Assembly (NCBI RefSeq): GCF_007995095.1
Contig: NZ_VOPY01000001.1
Span: forward strand, 87,001 to 151,000
Length of the DNA stretch: 64,000 nucleotides
Origin: Flavisphingopyxis soli
Lineage (GTDB): Bacteria > Pseudomonadota > Alphaproteobacteria > Sphingomonadales > Sphingomonadaceae
Direction: 5' to 3'
Part shown: positions 33,018-42,451 of the stretch, in pieces
Layout: every line of letters starts with the position of its first letter
How positions within the stretch are numbered: position 1 is the stretch's first letter
Translations under genes and position numbers: made by a program
Notes under the pieces: model-generated
The model's database searches: none
What the model was told of the DNA's origin: nothing
What the model saw: the letters and a program-made list of their open reading frames with translations, nothing else

Positions 33018-33883
33018 TGAAAGCCGCCGCCAATGCGATGCTCGCAATGCTGTCGGCGACCGCGTTGAGCGGCTGTATCGCCGCCGCCGCGATCCCGCTC
33101 GGCGCGGCGGGCCTGATGGGGCGCGAACAGATCAGCAAGGGCGACAAGCGGCCCGACGCATCGGTAGCGCCCCCCGAACAGCGGATCGACGCGATCCCCA
33201 AGGCGCGCGCGACGAGCCTGCCCAACGTGCGCGTCGAGGACGTCGCGCCGAGCGTCGCACCAACCGCGACACCCGCCGTCATCCCGATCGCGCGCCGCTC
33301 GCTCGCCGCCAAGGGCAGCTATGGCGACAGCTATGACGGGCTGACGCGATATCTGTTCGCCAAATCGCAGGCGCGCGAGCGCGGCGCGGCGGTCCAGTCG
33401 GTCGTCCTGTTTCCCAATACGCAGGTCGAACATCCCGATTTCACCGTCTGCGCCGACATGCCGCTGGCGATGGTCGTCGATCTCGGCAATGCCGATGCGC
33501 AAGCGATTGCACGCAGCCAGCCCGATCTCGTCGAAGCGGTGACGACTGCGCGGATGGCCGGGGTGGCGGTGAATTTCACCTCCGACCGGCCGGCTGTCGA
33601 TGCCGCAGCATTGGCGAGCGCGCTCGACACCGCAGGGCTTGGCCCGGTCAGCCACGGACGCGATTTGTGGATGGCGGGCGACCGGGCAAGCACCGGCAAG
33701 GATTCGCTGCGCTGGAAGATCGCCAGCAACCAGTGCGTCATCGCGCTGGTCGGCCATCGTCCCGGTGATTTCAGCCAGATTTACGACGACCCCGCAACCG
33801 CCAGCGGATCGCCTGCGCTCGATGCGCTGCGCGGCGACGGCTGGTTCCTCTATCCCGACAGCGCAGGGGACAAGGGTCAATGA
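33017..33883 (+). CDS. Acid phosphatase-like (HAD) lipoprotein, probably inactive
   Basis: 288-aa lipoprotein (lipobox ALSGC, Cys20). Homologous along its length to the next gene, a class B/C-type HAD acid phosphatase, with shared block YCVIAL/QCVIAL..GDFS. The catalytic motif I, DVDET in the neighbour, is replaced by VVDLGNAD. Motif [10 protein letters not shown] has become GHRPGDFS. It therefore looks like a pseudoenzyme paralog. Residues about 30-90 are a low-complexity linker. Overlaps scoA and the next gene. Confidence 0.75.
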   Translation: MKAAANAMLAMLSATALSGCIAAAAIPLGAAGLMGREQISKGDKRPDASVAPPEQRIDAIPKARATSLPNVRVEDVAPSVAPTATPAVIPIARRSLAAKGSYGDSYDGLTRYLFAKSQARERGAAVQSVVLFPNTQVEHPDFTVCADMPLAMVVDLGNADAQAIARSQPDLVEAVTTARMAGVAVNFTSDRPAVDAAALASALDTAGLGPVSHGRDLWMAGDRASTGKDSLRWKIASNQCVIALVGHRPGDFSQIYDDPATASGSPALDALRGDGWFLYPDSAGDKGQ

Positions 33884-34809
33884 TGCTGCGATCGAAAGCC
33901 CTGATGACAATAGCCGCGGCGGCGCTGGCCGGCTGCGCGCTACAACCCGTCGCGACGCCGCCGGTCGCGGCCCCCGCCATCCCGCCAGCCGCCACGGCGA
34001 GCAACGCCGCGCCCGACTCGATGCGCTGGCTCTACGGTTCGGGCGAAGGCGCGGCGGCGTCGATCCAGGCGTTCCGCGCACTGGCCGATTATGTCGAACA
34101 TGGCACCGCGCGAGCGACGGGCAAAAGCCCGCCGCTGTCGGCGCGCATGTCGGTGCCGATGGGAATCGGCGGCGACGGCGAGCAATCGGTCGGCTGTGGA
34201 TCGCGGCCCGAGGCGGTGGTATTCGACGTCGACGAGACGCTGTTGCTCAACCTCGGCTATGAATACTGGCAGGCGGCGACGCACAGCGGCTATTCGAGCA
34301 GCGTGTGGGACGAGTGGGAGCAAACCGGCGCCGATCATGTCGCGCCTGCGCCCGGCGCCATCACCGCATTGAAGCGCATCCGCGCGGCGGGGGTAACCGT
34401 CGTGTTCAACACCAACCGCAATGCCGCGAACGACGCGGAAACGATTTCCGCGCTGAAGACGGCGGGCCTTGGCGATGCGGTGCATGGCGAGACGCTGTTC
34501 CTCAAGGGCGACGATGGCACGGGATCGGCCAAGGACGGCCGCCGCGCAATGATCGCCGCGAAATATTGCGTTATCGCGCTCGCAGGCGACAATCTCGGCG
34601 ATTTTTCCGATCGCCTCAATGCGCGTGACCTGACAACGGCGCAGCGCCGCGAGCTGGCCGCACGCGGCCCGCTCGCCGCACTCTGGGGCAATGGCTGGTT
34701 TATCCTGCCCAACCCGGTTTACGGCGCATCGATCGCCGGCGATGTCGAAGATGTTTTTCCCCCATCCGCGCGCTGGATGCCGCGCGCACCCCAAACCGAA
34801 GGCAAGTGA
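33880..34809 (+). CDS. HAD-family acid phosphatase lipoprotein
   Basis: 309-aa lipoprotein (lipobox LAGC, Cys19) of the class B/C acid phosphatase group (PF03767-like). Motif I is D116-V-D118-E-T, motif II FNTNR, and motif [11 protein letters not shown]; all key residues are intact. Expected to dephosphorylate nucleotides or sugar phosphates in the periplasm. Overlaps its degenerate paralog by 4 nt and is followed by scoB 4 nt later. Confidence 0.85.
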   Translation: MMLRSKALMTIAAAALAGCALQPVATPPVAAPAIPPAATASNAAPDSMRWLYGSGEGAAASIQAFRALADYVEHGTARATGKSPPLSARMSVPMGIGGDGEQSVGCGSRPEAVVFDVDETLLLNLGYEYWQAATHSGYSSSVWDEWEQTGADHVAPAPGAITALKRIRAAGVTVVFNTNRNAANDAETISALKTAGLGDAVHGETLFLKGDDGTGSAKDGRRAMIAAKYCVIALAGDNLGDFSDRLNARDLTTAQRRELAARGPLAALWGNGWFILPNPVYGASIAGDVEDVFPPSARWMPRAPQTEGK

Positions 34810-34813
34810 CCCG

Positions 34814-35473
34814 ATGAGCGATAGCGAGACCAAGATCGGCTGGAGCCGCGACGAGATGGCGGCACGCGCCGCGCGCGAACTGAAGGACGGATATTACGTC
34901 AACCTGGGCATCGGCATCCCGACTTTGGTCGCCAACCATATTCCCGACGGCATCGAGGTCACGCTGCAGTCGGAAAACGGCATGCTCGGCATCGGCCCCT
35001 TCCCCTATGACGAGGATGTCGATCCCGACCTGATCAACGCCGGCAAGCAGACGATCAGCGAGCTGCCATCGAGCGTTTATTTCAGTTCATCGGACAGTTT
35101 CGCGATGATCCGCGGCGGCCATATTGACCTGACCGTGCTGGGCGCGATGGAGGTCAGCGAGGGCGGCGACATCGCCAACTGGATGATCCCGGGCAAGATG
35201 GTCAAAGGCATGGGCGGCGCGATGGACCTCGTCGCCGGAGTCAAGCAGATCATCGTCGTCATGGAACACACCTCGAAGCACGGCGACCCCAAGTTCATTC
35301 CGGCGTGCACCCTGCCACTGACGGGCAAGAACGTCGTCGACATGATCATCACCGACCTCGCGGTGTTTCGCCGCGACGATCACGCATCGCCATTCCGCCT
35401 GATCGAATGCGCGCCCGGCGTCAGCGCGGCCGACATCGCGGCCAAGACCACCGCGCATTACATCACCGACTGA
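34814..35473 (+). CDS. scoB: 3-oxoacid CoA-transferase subunit B
   Basis: 219-aa beta subunit. The catalytic glutamate is E54 in [12 protein letters not shown], which forms the enzyme-CoA thioester. Other family blocks: [15 protein letters not shown] and [19 protein letters not shown]. Pairs with the scoA product. The frame is open upstream inside the phosphatase gene, but the ATG at 34814 gives the usual N terminus. Confidence 0.93.
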   Translation: MSDSETKIGWSRDEMAARAARELKDGYYVNLGIGIPTLVANHIPDGIEVTLQSENGMLGIGPFPYDEDVDPDLINAGKQTISELPSSVYFSSSDSFAMIRGGHIDLTVLGAMEVSEGGDIANWMIPGKMVKGMGGAMDLVAGVKQIIVVMEHTSKHGDPKFIPACTLPLTGKNVVDMIITDLAVFRRDDHASPFRLIECAPGVSAADIAAKTTAHYITD

Positions 35474-35507
35474 GCGCATGACCGACCGCAAAGGAGCCCG
35501 CTGACCG

Positions 35508-36785
35508 ATGGCGGTTGGCGAGATCAGGCTGCGCGGCAAGGCGCTGGCGATTGCCGCAATCATCCTGTTCGCGCTGGTCGCGTGGTGGGGCAGCAGCTGG
35601 CGCGATACCAGCGCGCCCGCCGAGCAGGCGCGGCTGACCGCACCGCTCGACAACCCCGAAAAACTGCACAACCTCAAGATCGATTACCGCGCACTCGACG
35701 ACCGGATCGGCGCGCTGATGCGGCGCAAGGACATGACCGGCCTGTCGGTCGCGGTCGTCGAACAGGGGCGGCTGACCTTTGCCAAGGGCTATGGCACGAC
35801 GATTGCGGGCGGCGGCGAACCGGTCAGCCCGGCAACGGTGTTCCGCTGGGCCTCGCTGTCGAAGGGCGTGGCGAGCACGCTCGTCGCCAAGATGGTCGCC
35901 AAGGGCCAGCTCGATTTCGTCCACTCACCCGCCTTTTACCGATCGAGCCTGCGGCTGCCCGATCACGCCGAGGAGCGCGTCACGCTGCTCGATATCCTGT
36001 CGCACCGGCTCGGCCTGCCCAAGAATGCCTATGACGGGCGGCTCGAGGGCGGCAAGTCACCGCGCGAGATCCGTCGCTCGCTCGCCGACGTTTCGCCGGT
36101 CTGCCCGCCGGGCACGTGTCACAGCTACCAGAACGTCGCGTTCGACAGCGTGTCCGAGATCGTCGAGCGGGCGAGCGGGCGCCGCTATGCCGCAATGGTC
36201 CGCGACACGCTGTTCCGCCCGCTCGGCATGACATCGGCGAGCATCGGCAGTGCCGGGATCAAGGCTTCGGAGCATTGGGCGCGCCCCAGCCATAACGAGC
36301 GCGAGCTCGAGCTTGCCGAAGCCTATTACCGCGTCCCCGCCGCCGCCGGGGTCAATTCGAATATCGTCGACATGGCGCGCTGGATGACCGCGCAGATGGG
36401 CGAGACGCCGCGCGTCCTGTCGCCCGCGGTGCTCGACGTCATCCACCGTCCGCGCGTCGCGACCGCGCGACCCTATGGCGGATCGACCTTCGGCCGCGCG
36501 CTCGACCATCCCGCTTATGGCCTTGCGTGGCGCAGCTTCGATTTCCGCGGCCACCATCTCGTCGGCCACAGCGGCGCAGTGGCAGGCTATCGATCGACGC
36601 TGATCTTCGATCCGAAAGCCAAGGTCGGCATCGCGATGCTGTGGAACAGCGACAGTTCGGTGCCGTTCCGCCTGCCCGGCGAAGTGCTCGACGATTATTA
36701 TGGCGAGCCGTTCACCGATTTCCTCGATCTGGGCGACGCGCCCGCCAAGGCGCGCGAGCGCCCGGCGGCGAAATCCGAACTTTAG
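35508..36785 (+). CDS. Beta-lactamase-fold serine hydrolase, membrane anchored
   Basis: 425-aa protein with one N-terminal membrane segment (residues 11-28), then a class C beta-lactamase/penicillin-binding fold. Active-site motifs: S116-L-S-K119, Y207-Q-N209 and a later H-S-G in LVGHSGAVAGY. Probably an esterase or peptidase acting in the periplasm. It lies just after scoB in the same direction, and converges with the tryptophan dioxygenase gene with 21 nt between. Confidence 0.85.
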   Translation: MAVGEIRLRGKALAIAAIILFALVAWWGSSWRDTSAPAEQARLTAPLDNPEKLHNLKIDYRALDDRIGALMRRKDMTGLSVAVVEQGRLTFAKGYGTTIAGGGEPVSPATVFRWASLSKGVASTLVAKMVAKGQLDFVHSPAFYRSSLRLPDHAEERVTLLDILSHRLGLPKNAYDGRLEGGKSPREIRRSLADVSPVCPPGTCHSYQNVAFDSVSEIVERASGRRYAAMVRDTLFRPLGMTSASIGSAGIKASEHWARPSHNERELELAEAYYRVPAAAGVNSNIVDMARWMTAQMGETPRVLSPAVLDVIHRPRVATARPYGGSTFGRALDHPAYGLAWRSFDFRGHHLVGHSGAVAGYRSTLIFDPKAKVGIAMLWNSDSSVPFRLPGEVLDDYYGEPFTDFLDLGDAPAKARERPAAKSEL

Positions 36786-36806
36786 CCGCGTATAGCGCCC
36801 GACACA

Positions 36807-37580
36807 TCAGCCGTGGCCGTGGCCGGGCGCGCGGCGACCCGCTTCGAGATCGGACAGGCTGTCGCGCTTGCGGCCGTATTCGCTCCCCCATTCGTCGGTC
36901 ATCTCGCCGCGCACCTGCCACAGATCGGGGAAGAAGCGGTGCCGCGCACCGGCGGTAAGCAGGTCGACCGAGCGCCCCTTGATCGACACCGAACCCAGGC
37001 CGATCGAGCGGTTGACGAGAAGGATGTGCGACGAGCGGAATTTCTGGAACTGTTCGTCGAATTCGATCAGCGCCTCGGCAAGGACATAGGCTTCGTCATG
37101 GTTGTAACCGGTATCGTAGACGTCGCGGACGCTGCGCCCGGCGCCATCGAGATAGCGTTTCTTGTACGTCGCCCAGAGATGCGGCGGCATTTCGAGCAGG
37201 ACGCGAAAACCGGGCGATTCCTGACCGCTGCCATTGCCGAGATTGAGCCGGATCTGCTGATAGGCCTTGGGCGACATCGTCTCGATCAGGTCGAGCTGCG
37301 CCGTCATCAGGCGCTGGATGACATGGACGCGCCGCAGCAACGTCAGCGCGAGCAGCGCATCGCCCGCCGCCATTGCCTCGTCGGCGTCGAGCAAGCTCGC
37401 CGCCATCAGCTTCATCCACAATTCCTCGACCTGGTGGACGATCATGAATTGCAGCTCGTCGCCGTTGACGAGGTCTTCGAACGGTTTCTGGCAGGCGAGC
37501 AGGCGGTCGCAATTGAGGTAAATGCCGTAGTCGAGCTGTTCGGGGCAGGTCAGGCGGGCTTCGATGGCTTTGCGGTCCAT
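36807..37580 (-). CDS. kynA: Tryptophan 2,3-dioxygenase
   Basis: 257-aa haem enzyme opening the indole ring of tryptophan to N-formylkynurenine. Family blocks: YLNCDRLLACQKP, FMIVHQVEELWMKLM, ESPGFRVLLEMPPHLW and SSHILLVNRSIGLG. ATG at 37580 gives the usual N terminus, and an in-frame ATG also exists at 37628. A short C-terminal tail ends GHGHG. Other kynurenine-pathway genes are not in the window. Confidence 0.92.
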   Translation of the reverse strand: MDRKAIEARLTCPEQLDYGIYLNCDRLLACQKPFEDLVNGDELQFMIVHQVEELWMKLMAASLLDADEAMAAGDALLALTLLRRVHVIQRLMTAQLDLIETMSPKAYQQIRLNLGNGSGQESPGFRVLLEMPPHLWATYKKRYLDGAGRSVRDVYDTGYNHDEAYVLAEALIEFDEQFQKFRSSHILLVNRSIGLGSVSIKGRSVDLLTAGARHRFFPDLWQVRGEMTDEWGSEYGRKRDSLSDLEAGRRAPGHGHG

Positions 37581-37903
37581 AAGGGGGCTTTCGATAGGGA
37601 TGCGGAGGGACAGGCGGTACGCGGACAATCGCCCGCGCCGTTGTCAGCCGCGCGGACGCACCCCCGCGGGCGGCCGCGTCGGCGATCCGCTCTGCCCCAG
37701 CCAGCGCGTGGCGAGCCTTCCATGATGGCGATTACCGGTCGTCATTGCGTGGCAGGATTGCCGCCTGGGCGCGCGCAAAGCAAGGCGTAACGCACGCTGG
37801 CCGAACTGGTAATCGCGCGGGCGAGGGGTTAAGGCCCAATTCAGCGCGCGGCAGCGATTGCCGCGATTGCGCCGACACAAATCAGGTTCGCGAACACACG
37901 ACC
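37581..37903. other. Intergenic region with a partial repeat
   Basis: About 320 nt between divergent genes. It includes CGTCATTGCG near 37739, the left end of the element seen at 28791 and 30616, without a clear right end, so it may be a decayed copy. No gene, RNA or strong promoter was recognised. Confidence 0.4.
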
Positions 37904-39193
37904 ATGGCCAGACCCGTTTCCACCCTTTGCCTTCGCTGCGCAGCCGGCGCGCTGATGCTCGCCGCGACCGCTGCGTTACCCGCGGCGGCGCAGCAGGCCG
38001 ACACCGCCAGCCCGCCCGCGAGCGGGGGTTTCAGCCTCGAGAATATCGGCAAGCCGAAGCAGGAGCCGGCGGCACCGCGCGTCGAAGGGCCGATCAACCC
38101 CGACGCACCGATCGCCACGCGCCCCAGCGCGCCCCGCACGTCCAGCCCTACGCCGAGCCCGAGCCAGACCGCGCAGCCACAGCGCAGCACGGCGACCCCG
38201 GCGATCACATTGCCCCAGCCCACGGCTACGCGTCCGCCTGCGCAAAATGGCACTGCACAGCGCCAGCCGATGCCGACGACCGCCAGCCGCGCTGCGCCCG
38301 GCATCGTGCCTTCGGGCGCGCAGACGCCCACGCCGCCAGCGTCAGCTGCGGCCACAGCGACAGCATCCGCCGCATCCACGGCGATTCCCAAACTTCCCGA
38401 TCCGCTGGCCAATACGCCGATCGTGCACAGCGACAACGGCTCGGACAGCTTTCCCTGGGCATGGCTGCTCGCCGCGCTCGCGCTGCTTGGCGGGCTGGTT
38501 TATTATCTGCGCAGTCGCAAGAGTCGCTGGCAACCGGCGGTCGGCGTGCCGCTGAACGAGGTGAAGCCCGACGCCGCCGGGGACACCGCGCGACGCGATA
38601 CAAGCCCCGAAAAGGCCACGCCGGCGCCGACCCCGCCAGCCGCTGCGCCGCCGCCAGCCCCCGCCGTCGTCGCCGCGCCGATTGCGCAGAGCGGCGAAGG
38701 CATCGAAGTGACCTTCCTGCCCGATTATGCCGCCGCGACCTTTACCCGCGTGGCAATGCGGTATGCGGTGACCGTTCGCAACACCGGGGCCGAGCCCGTG
38801 GCGGGCCTTACCCTGCATGCCGCGATGATCCCCGCGAGCGCCGGACAGGATGCCGAAGTCGCCGCCTTCGTCGCAGATGACAGCGCCGAGGTGGTGCATC
38901 GCATCGAATCGCTCGCCCCCGGCGAGGCTATCGAGATCGAAGGCGAGATGGCGCTGCCGCTCAACGAAGCGCGCGCGGTCCGCTATGGCCAGCGCCTATT
39001 GTTCGTTCCGGTCGCCGCATTTGCCTTTCGCTTCACCCGCGACACGCGCGCCTGCCTGGTCCCGCTCGCCTATATGGTCGGGGTCGATAGCGGCGGCGCA
39101 CAGGGCAAGATGGGGCCATTGCGGCTCGATCTCGGACCCAAGACATATAGCCAGGTCGGCCAGCGCCCGCTTGCCTTGGCATCGGCGGCCTGA
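37904..39193 (+). CDS. Envelope protein with Pro/Ala/Thr-rich region, one TM segment and C-terminal beta domain
   Basis: 429-aa protein of unknown function. Residues 1-30 are a signal peptide. About 35-180 are low-complexity Pro/Thr/Ala/Ser. A membrane segment is at 184-203 (WAWLLAALALLGGLVYYL), followed by a basic stretch. The C-terminal part (about 265-429) has alternating hydrophobic residues like a beta-sandwich (VAMRYAVTVRNTGAEPVAGL..), resembling conserved hypothetical domains after a pilin-like TM. It is followed by two lipoprotein genes on the same strand, suggesting an envelope complex (inference). Confidence 0.7.
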   Translation: MARPVSTLCLRCAAGALMLAATAALPAAAQQADTASPPASGGFSLENIGKPKQEPAAPRVEGPINPDAPIATRPSAPRTSSPTPSPSQTAQPQRSTATPAITLPQPTATRPPAQNGTAQRQPMPTTASRAAPGIVPSGAQTPTPPASAAATATASAASTAIPKLPDPLANTPIVHSDNGSDSFPWAWLLAALALLGGLVYYLRSRKSRWQPAVGVPLNEVKPDAAGDTARRDTSPEKATPAPTPPAAAPPPAPAVVAAPIAQSGEGIEVTFLPDYAAATFTRVAMRYAVTVRNTGAEPVAGLTLHAAMIPASAGQDAEVAAFVADDSAEVVHRIESLAPGEAIEIEGEMALPLNEARAVRYGQRLLFVPVAAFAFRFTRDTRACLVPLAYMVGVDSGGAQGKMGPLRLDLGPKTYSQVGQRPLALASAA

Positions 39194-39244
39194 CACACAG
39201 GAGCCAAGCATTGCAGGCGCGACTTCGCGCGACAGGAGAGCATC

Positions 39245-39790
39245 ATGAAATCGTCGTTGATCTTGGCCATGGCCGTGCTGACACTCGGGGCGTGCGCACA
39301 GCGCGAGGATCCAAGCGACGTCGCCGCCGCACAGGGTGATCGCGAAGCGACGCTGATCGCCAACGAAGCCAGCGCGGCGCGCGCGACCGCCAAGATGGAG
39401 GCCGACAACGTCGCCACCGAGCAAGCCGCATGGTCGGTCAAGGGTGACGAGAGCGAACGGACGATCGCCTTTGGCCCGCCCGAGGGCGATGCCCTGTTCA
39501 CCGCGCAATGCGACGCCACCAAGCGCGAGATCGTTTTCAATCGCGCGGTCCAGGTCGGGGCGGGTCAGATCGACATGAAGGTCGGCACCGGCGCACAGAT
39601 CAAGGTTTTCCAGGCCGATACGATCAGCGGTCCCATCCCGCAAGTGAGTGGCCGACTGCCCTCGACCGATCCAGTGGTCCAGGCGATCGCCGCGAGCAGC
39701 GAGCCGATGTCGATCCAGGTCGGCGACGGCGCGATGCTGCTGGTGCCTGCCGACGGATTGTTCAAGCAGCTGGTCGAAAAGTGCATCTGA
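39245..39790 (+). CDS. Hypothetical lipoprotein (tandem paralog 1)
   Basis: 181-aa lipoprotein with lipobox LGAC (Cys17). The C-terminal part is related to the next gene: FTAQCDATKREIVFNR aligns with FSIRCDRTARRIELAR, and both end in a cysteine (VEKCI, IEDCR). The two cysteines probably pair. A good ribosome-binding site (ACAGGAGAG) precedes the ATG. The stop overlaps the next ATG by one base. Function unknown. Confidence 0.75.
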   Translation: MKSSLILAMAVLTLGACAQREDPSDVAAAQGDREATLIANEASAARATAKMEADNVATEQAAWSVKGDESERTIAFGPPEGDALFTAQCDATKREIVFNRAVQVGAGQIDMKVGTGAQIKVFQADTISGPIPQVSGRLPSTDPVVQAIAASSEPMSIQVGDGAMLLVPADGLFKQLVEKCI

Positions 39791-40368
39791 TGCCGCAGGT
39801 TGCAACCCGTTCGGGTCGGGCGCCGCGTGCCGGATCGACCCTCTCGGCAGCGGCGTTCGCCGCGCTTCTGTCGGCATGCGCAGGAACCCCGCCGCCAGCA
39901 CCAGCGCCGGCGGTTCGACCCGCCACGCCCGCGCCGGTGACCGTCGCGCCGGTTGCGACCCCCTATCAGGGCGACTGGGTCGACTGGCCGCTGACGCCGG
40001 GCGACTGGCGCTATGCGAGCGCGCAGCGTGGTTCGATCGCGCGATTCGGATCGCACGACGCGACCCAGTTTTCGATCCGCTGCGATCGTACGGCGCGACG
40101 GATCGAACTCGCCCGTCCGGGCATGCTCGAAGCCGGCAACAGCGCGACGATGACGGTGCGCGCATCGGCCGGTGCGGCGAGCTATCCGGTCGCCAACAGC
40201 GCAAGCGAGCCGGGCTATGTCGCCGCGACGCTGGCGACCAACGACCCCGAGCTCGACCGCATGGTGTTCAGCCGTGGCCGCTTTATCGTCGAGGTCAATG
40301 GCGCGCCTGCACCGCTCGTCCTGCCGGCCTGGCCCGAAGTGGCGCGCGTCATCGAGGATTGCCGCTAG
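39790..40368 (+). CDS. Hypothetical lipoprotein (tandem paralog 2)
   Basis: 192-aa predicted lipoprotein with lipobox LLSAC (Cys30), a Pro/Ala-rich linker to about residue 57, then the same C-terminal fold as the preceding gene. The open frame extends upstream within the preceding gene; ATG 39790 overlaps its stop (TGATG). Function unknown; the pair may be envelope proteins working with the membrane protein upstream. Confidence 0.72.
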   Translation: MPQVATRSGRAPRAGSTLSAAAFAALLSACAGTPPPAPAPAVRPATPAPVTVAPVATPYQGDWVDWPLTPGDWRYASAQRGSIARFGSHDATQFSIRCDRTARRIELARPGMLEAGNSATMTVRASAGAASYPVANSASEPGYVAATLATNDPELDRMVFSRGRFIVEVNGAPAPLVLPAWPEVARVIEDCR

Positions 40369-40410
40369 GCCCAAGCCCAGCCTTCGCCGCGGCCCGAGAA
40401 AAGGCATGAC

Positions 40411-41481
40411 ATGACGATGCCCGACGATCCCGGTTCGCCCCAGCCCGATCGCGGATTCCTGTTCGGCGAACAGCGTATCGCGCCGGGCACGCAACGATCG
40501 TTCGACCTGCCGATCAGCCGCCTGTCGTCGGGCCAGTCGGCGACCATGCCGGTGCGCATCGTCCATGGCACAAGGCCCGGCCCGACCCTGTTCGTCAGCG
40601 CCGCGATCCACGGCGACGAGATCGCCGGCGTCGAGATCATCCGCCGCCTGCTCAAGCGCGTGTCGCCCAAGGCGCTATCCGGCACGTTATTGTGCGTGCC
40701 GATCGTCAACATCTACGGTTTTGTCAGCAACAGCCGCTATCTGCCCGATCGCCGCGATCTCAACCGCAGCTTTCCCGGATCGCCGCGCGGATCGCTCGCG
40801 TCGCAACTGGCCTATATCTTTCGCACCCAGGTGATCGAGCGCGCCGATTTCGGCATCGACCTCCATTCGGCGGCGATCCACCGCATGAACCTGCCGCAGG
40901 TTCGCGTCAGCCACGACAGTCCGCGCGCGCAGGAGCTGGCGCTGGTGTTCGGCGCGCCGGCAGTCATCACCGCCCAGCTGCGCGACAATTCGCTGCGCAA
41001 GGTGGCGGCCGATAGCGGAGTCGAGATGCTGCTCTACGAGGCGGGCGAGGGTCTGCGCTTCGACGACCTGTCGATCCGCACCGGGCTCAACGGGATCCTG
41101 CGCGTGATGGCCGCGATGGGCATGATCAAGCCCAAGCGCCTGCCCGCCGCGCTGCCCGTATCGGCGCGCTCGAGCAGTACCGCCTGGGTCCGCGCGCCGC
41201 GCGGTGGCATCTGCCTGATGGAAAAAAGATCGGGCGATGTCGTCACCGAGGGACAGGCGCTGGCGATCGTCACCGATCCATTGAGTACCGAAGAGGAAAT
41301 CGTCCGCGCCCCGTTCGACGGGGTGATCATCGGCCATGCGACGCTGCCGATCGTCAACCGCGGCGACGCGTTGCTGCATATCGCGATGGTCGAGCGGCAC
41401 GACACCGTCGAACACCGCGTCAACGCGATTTCGGACACGATCCTGGGCGACGTGATGCTCGACGAGGACGAGATTCTCTAA
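40411..41481 (+). CDS. Succinylglutamate desuccinylase/aspartoacylase family (AstE-like) deacylase
   Basis: 356-aa zinc carboxypeptidase-like enzyme. The zinc ligands are H67 and E70 (IHGDEIAGVEI) and H152 (IDLHSAA); R and N residues in DRRDLNRSFPG bind substrate. The C-terminal part (about 250-330) is a biotinyl-lipoyl-like beta domain (GGICLMEKRSGDVVTEGQ). It faces rimK and the rimB-like protease, a gene grouping seen repeatedly in proteobacteria, so the three probably act together on glutamylated targets. Confidence 0.87.
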   Translation: MTMPDDPGSPQPDRGFLFGEQRIAPGTQRSFDLPISRLSSGQSATMPVRIVHGTRPGPTLFVSAAIHGDEIAGVEIIRRLLKRVSPKALSGTLLCVPIVNIYGFVSNSRYLPDRRDLNRSFPGSPRGSLASQLAYIFRTQVIERADFGIDLHSAAIHRMNLPQVRVSHDSPRAQELALVFGAPAVITAQLRDNSLRKVAADSGVEMLLYEAGEGLRFDDLSIRTGLNGILRVMAAMGMIKPKRLPAALPVSARSSSTAWVRAPRGGICLMEKRSGDVVTEGQALAIVTDPLSTEEEIVRAPFDGVIIGHATLPIVNRGDALLHIAMVERHDTVEHRVNAISDTILGDVMLDEDEIL

Positions 41482-41521
41482 CCCGCCCTGGCGGTGCCGG
41501 ACGGCACGCGCGTCGGATCGA

Positions 41522-42427
41522 TTAGCCCTGGCCGCGCGTCTTGGTCTTGCCCGCCTTGGCGTGCGTCTCGATGAATTCGATGATCAGCCCGGCAATGTCC
41601 TTGCCGGTCGTGTTCTCGATGCCTTCGAGCCCCGGCGACGAATTGACCTCCATGATCACCGGCCCGTGGTTCGAGCGCAGGATGTCGACGCCGGCGACGT
41701 TGAGGCCCATGACCTTGGCCGCGCGAACCGCGGTCGAGCGCTCTTCGGGCGTGATCTTGACCTGTTTGGCCGACCCGCCGCGATGGAGGTTCGAGCGGAA
41801 ATCGCCCGCCGCGCCGGTGCGCATCATCGCCGCCTGGACCTTGCCGCCGATGACGAAGATGCGGATGTCGGTCGAGCCGGCTTCCTTGATGAATTCCTGG
41901 ACGAGGATGTTGACGTTGGCGCCGCGAAACGCCTCGACGACCGATTTGGCCGACTTCTCGGTCTCGCCGAGGACGACGCCGATCCCTTGCGTGCCTTCGA
42001 GCAGCTTGATCACCGCGGGCGCACCGCCGACGATCTTCAGGACCTCGTCGGTCTGCTTGGGATCATGGGCAAAGGCGGTGACGGGCAGGCCGAGGCCGTG
42101 CTTGGCGAAGATCTGCATCGAGCGCAATTTGTCACGGCTGCGGCCGATCGCGACGCTTTCGTTGAGCGGCCAGACCCCCATCATCTCGAACTGGCGCAGC
42201 ACGGCGAGGCCGTAATGCGTGATCGACGCGCCGATGCGCGGGATCACCGCGTCGTAGCCGGTCAGCGTCTCGCCATTGTAGAGAATGCTGGGGCGATGTG
42301 AGGTGATGTTCATCGTGCAACGCAACGTGTTGATGATATCCAGCGTGTGTCCGCGCGCCTCGGCGGCTTCGACCAGCCGCTGATGCGAATAGAGCCTGGG
42401 GTTGCGCGCAAGCATCGCGATTTTCAT
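41522..42427 (-). CDS. rimK: ATP-grasp ligase RimK (ribosomal protein S6 glutamate ligase)
   Basis: 301-aa ATP-grasp enzyme that adds glutamate to the C terminus of ribosomal protein S6. Typical blocks: [50 protein letters not shown] and the metal-binding [14 protein letters not shown]. Length is normal. It lies downstream of the zinc-protease gene on the minus strand with 24 nt between, so probably the same operon. Confidence 0.9.
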   Translation of the reverse strand: MKIAMLARNPRLYSHQRLVEAAEARGHTLDIINTLRCTMNITSHRPSILYNGETLTGYDAVIPRIGASITHYGLAVLRQFEMMGVWPLNESVAIGRSRDKLRSMQIFAKHGLGLPVTAFAHDPKQTDEVLKIVGGAPAVIKLLEGTQGIGVVLGETEKSAKSVVEAFRGANVNILVQEFIKEAGSTDIRIFVIGGKVQAAMMRTGAAGDFRSNLHRGGSAKQVKITPEERSTAVRAAKVMGLNVAGVDILRSNHGPVIMEVNSSPGLEGIENTTGKDIAGLIIEFIETHAKAGKTKTRGQG

Positions 42428-42451
42428 GGAAATTCTCCTGGAGCGGACATG

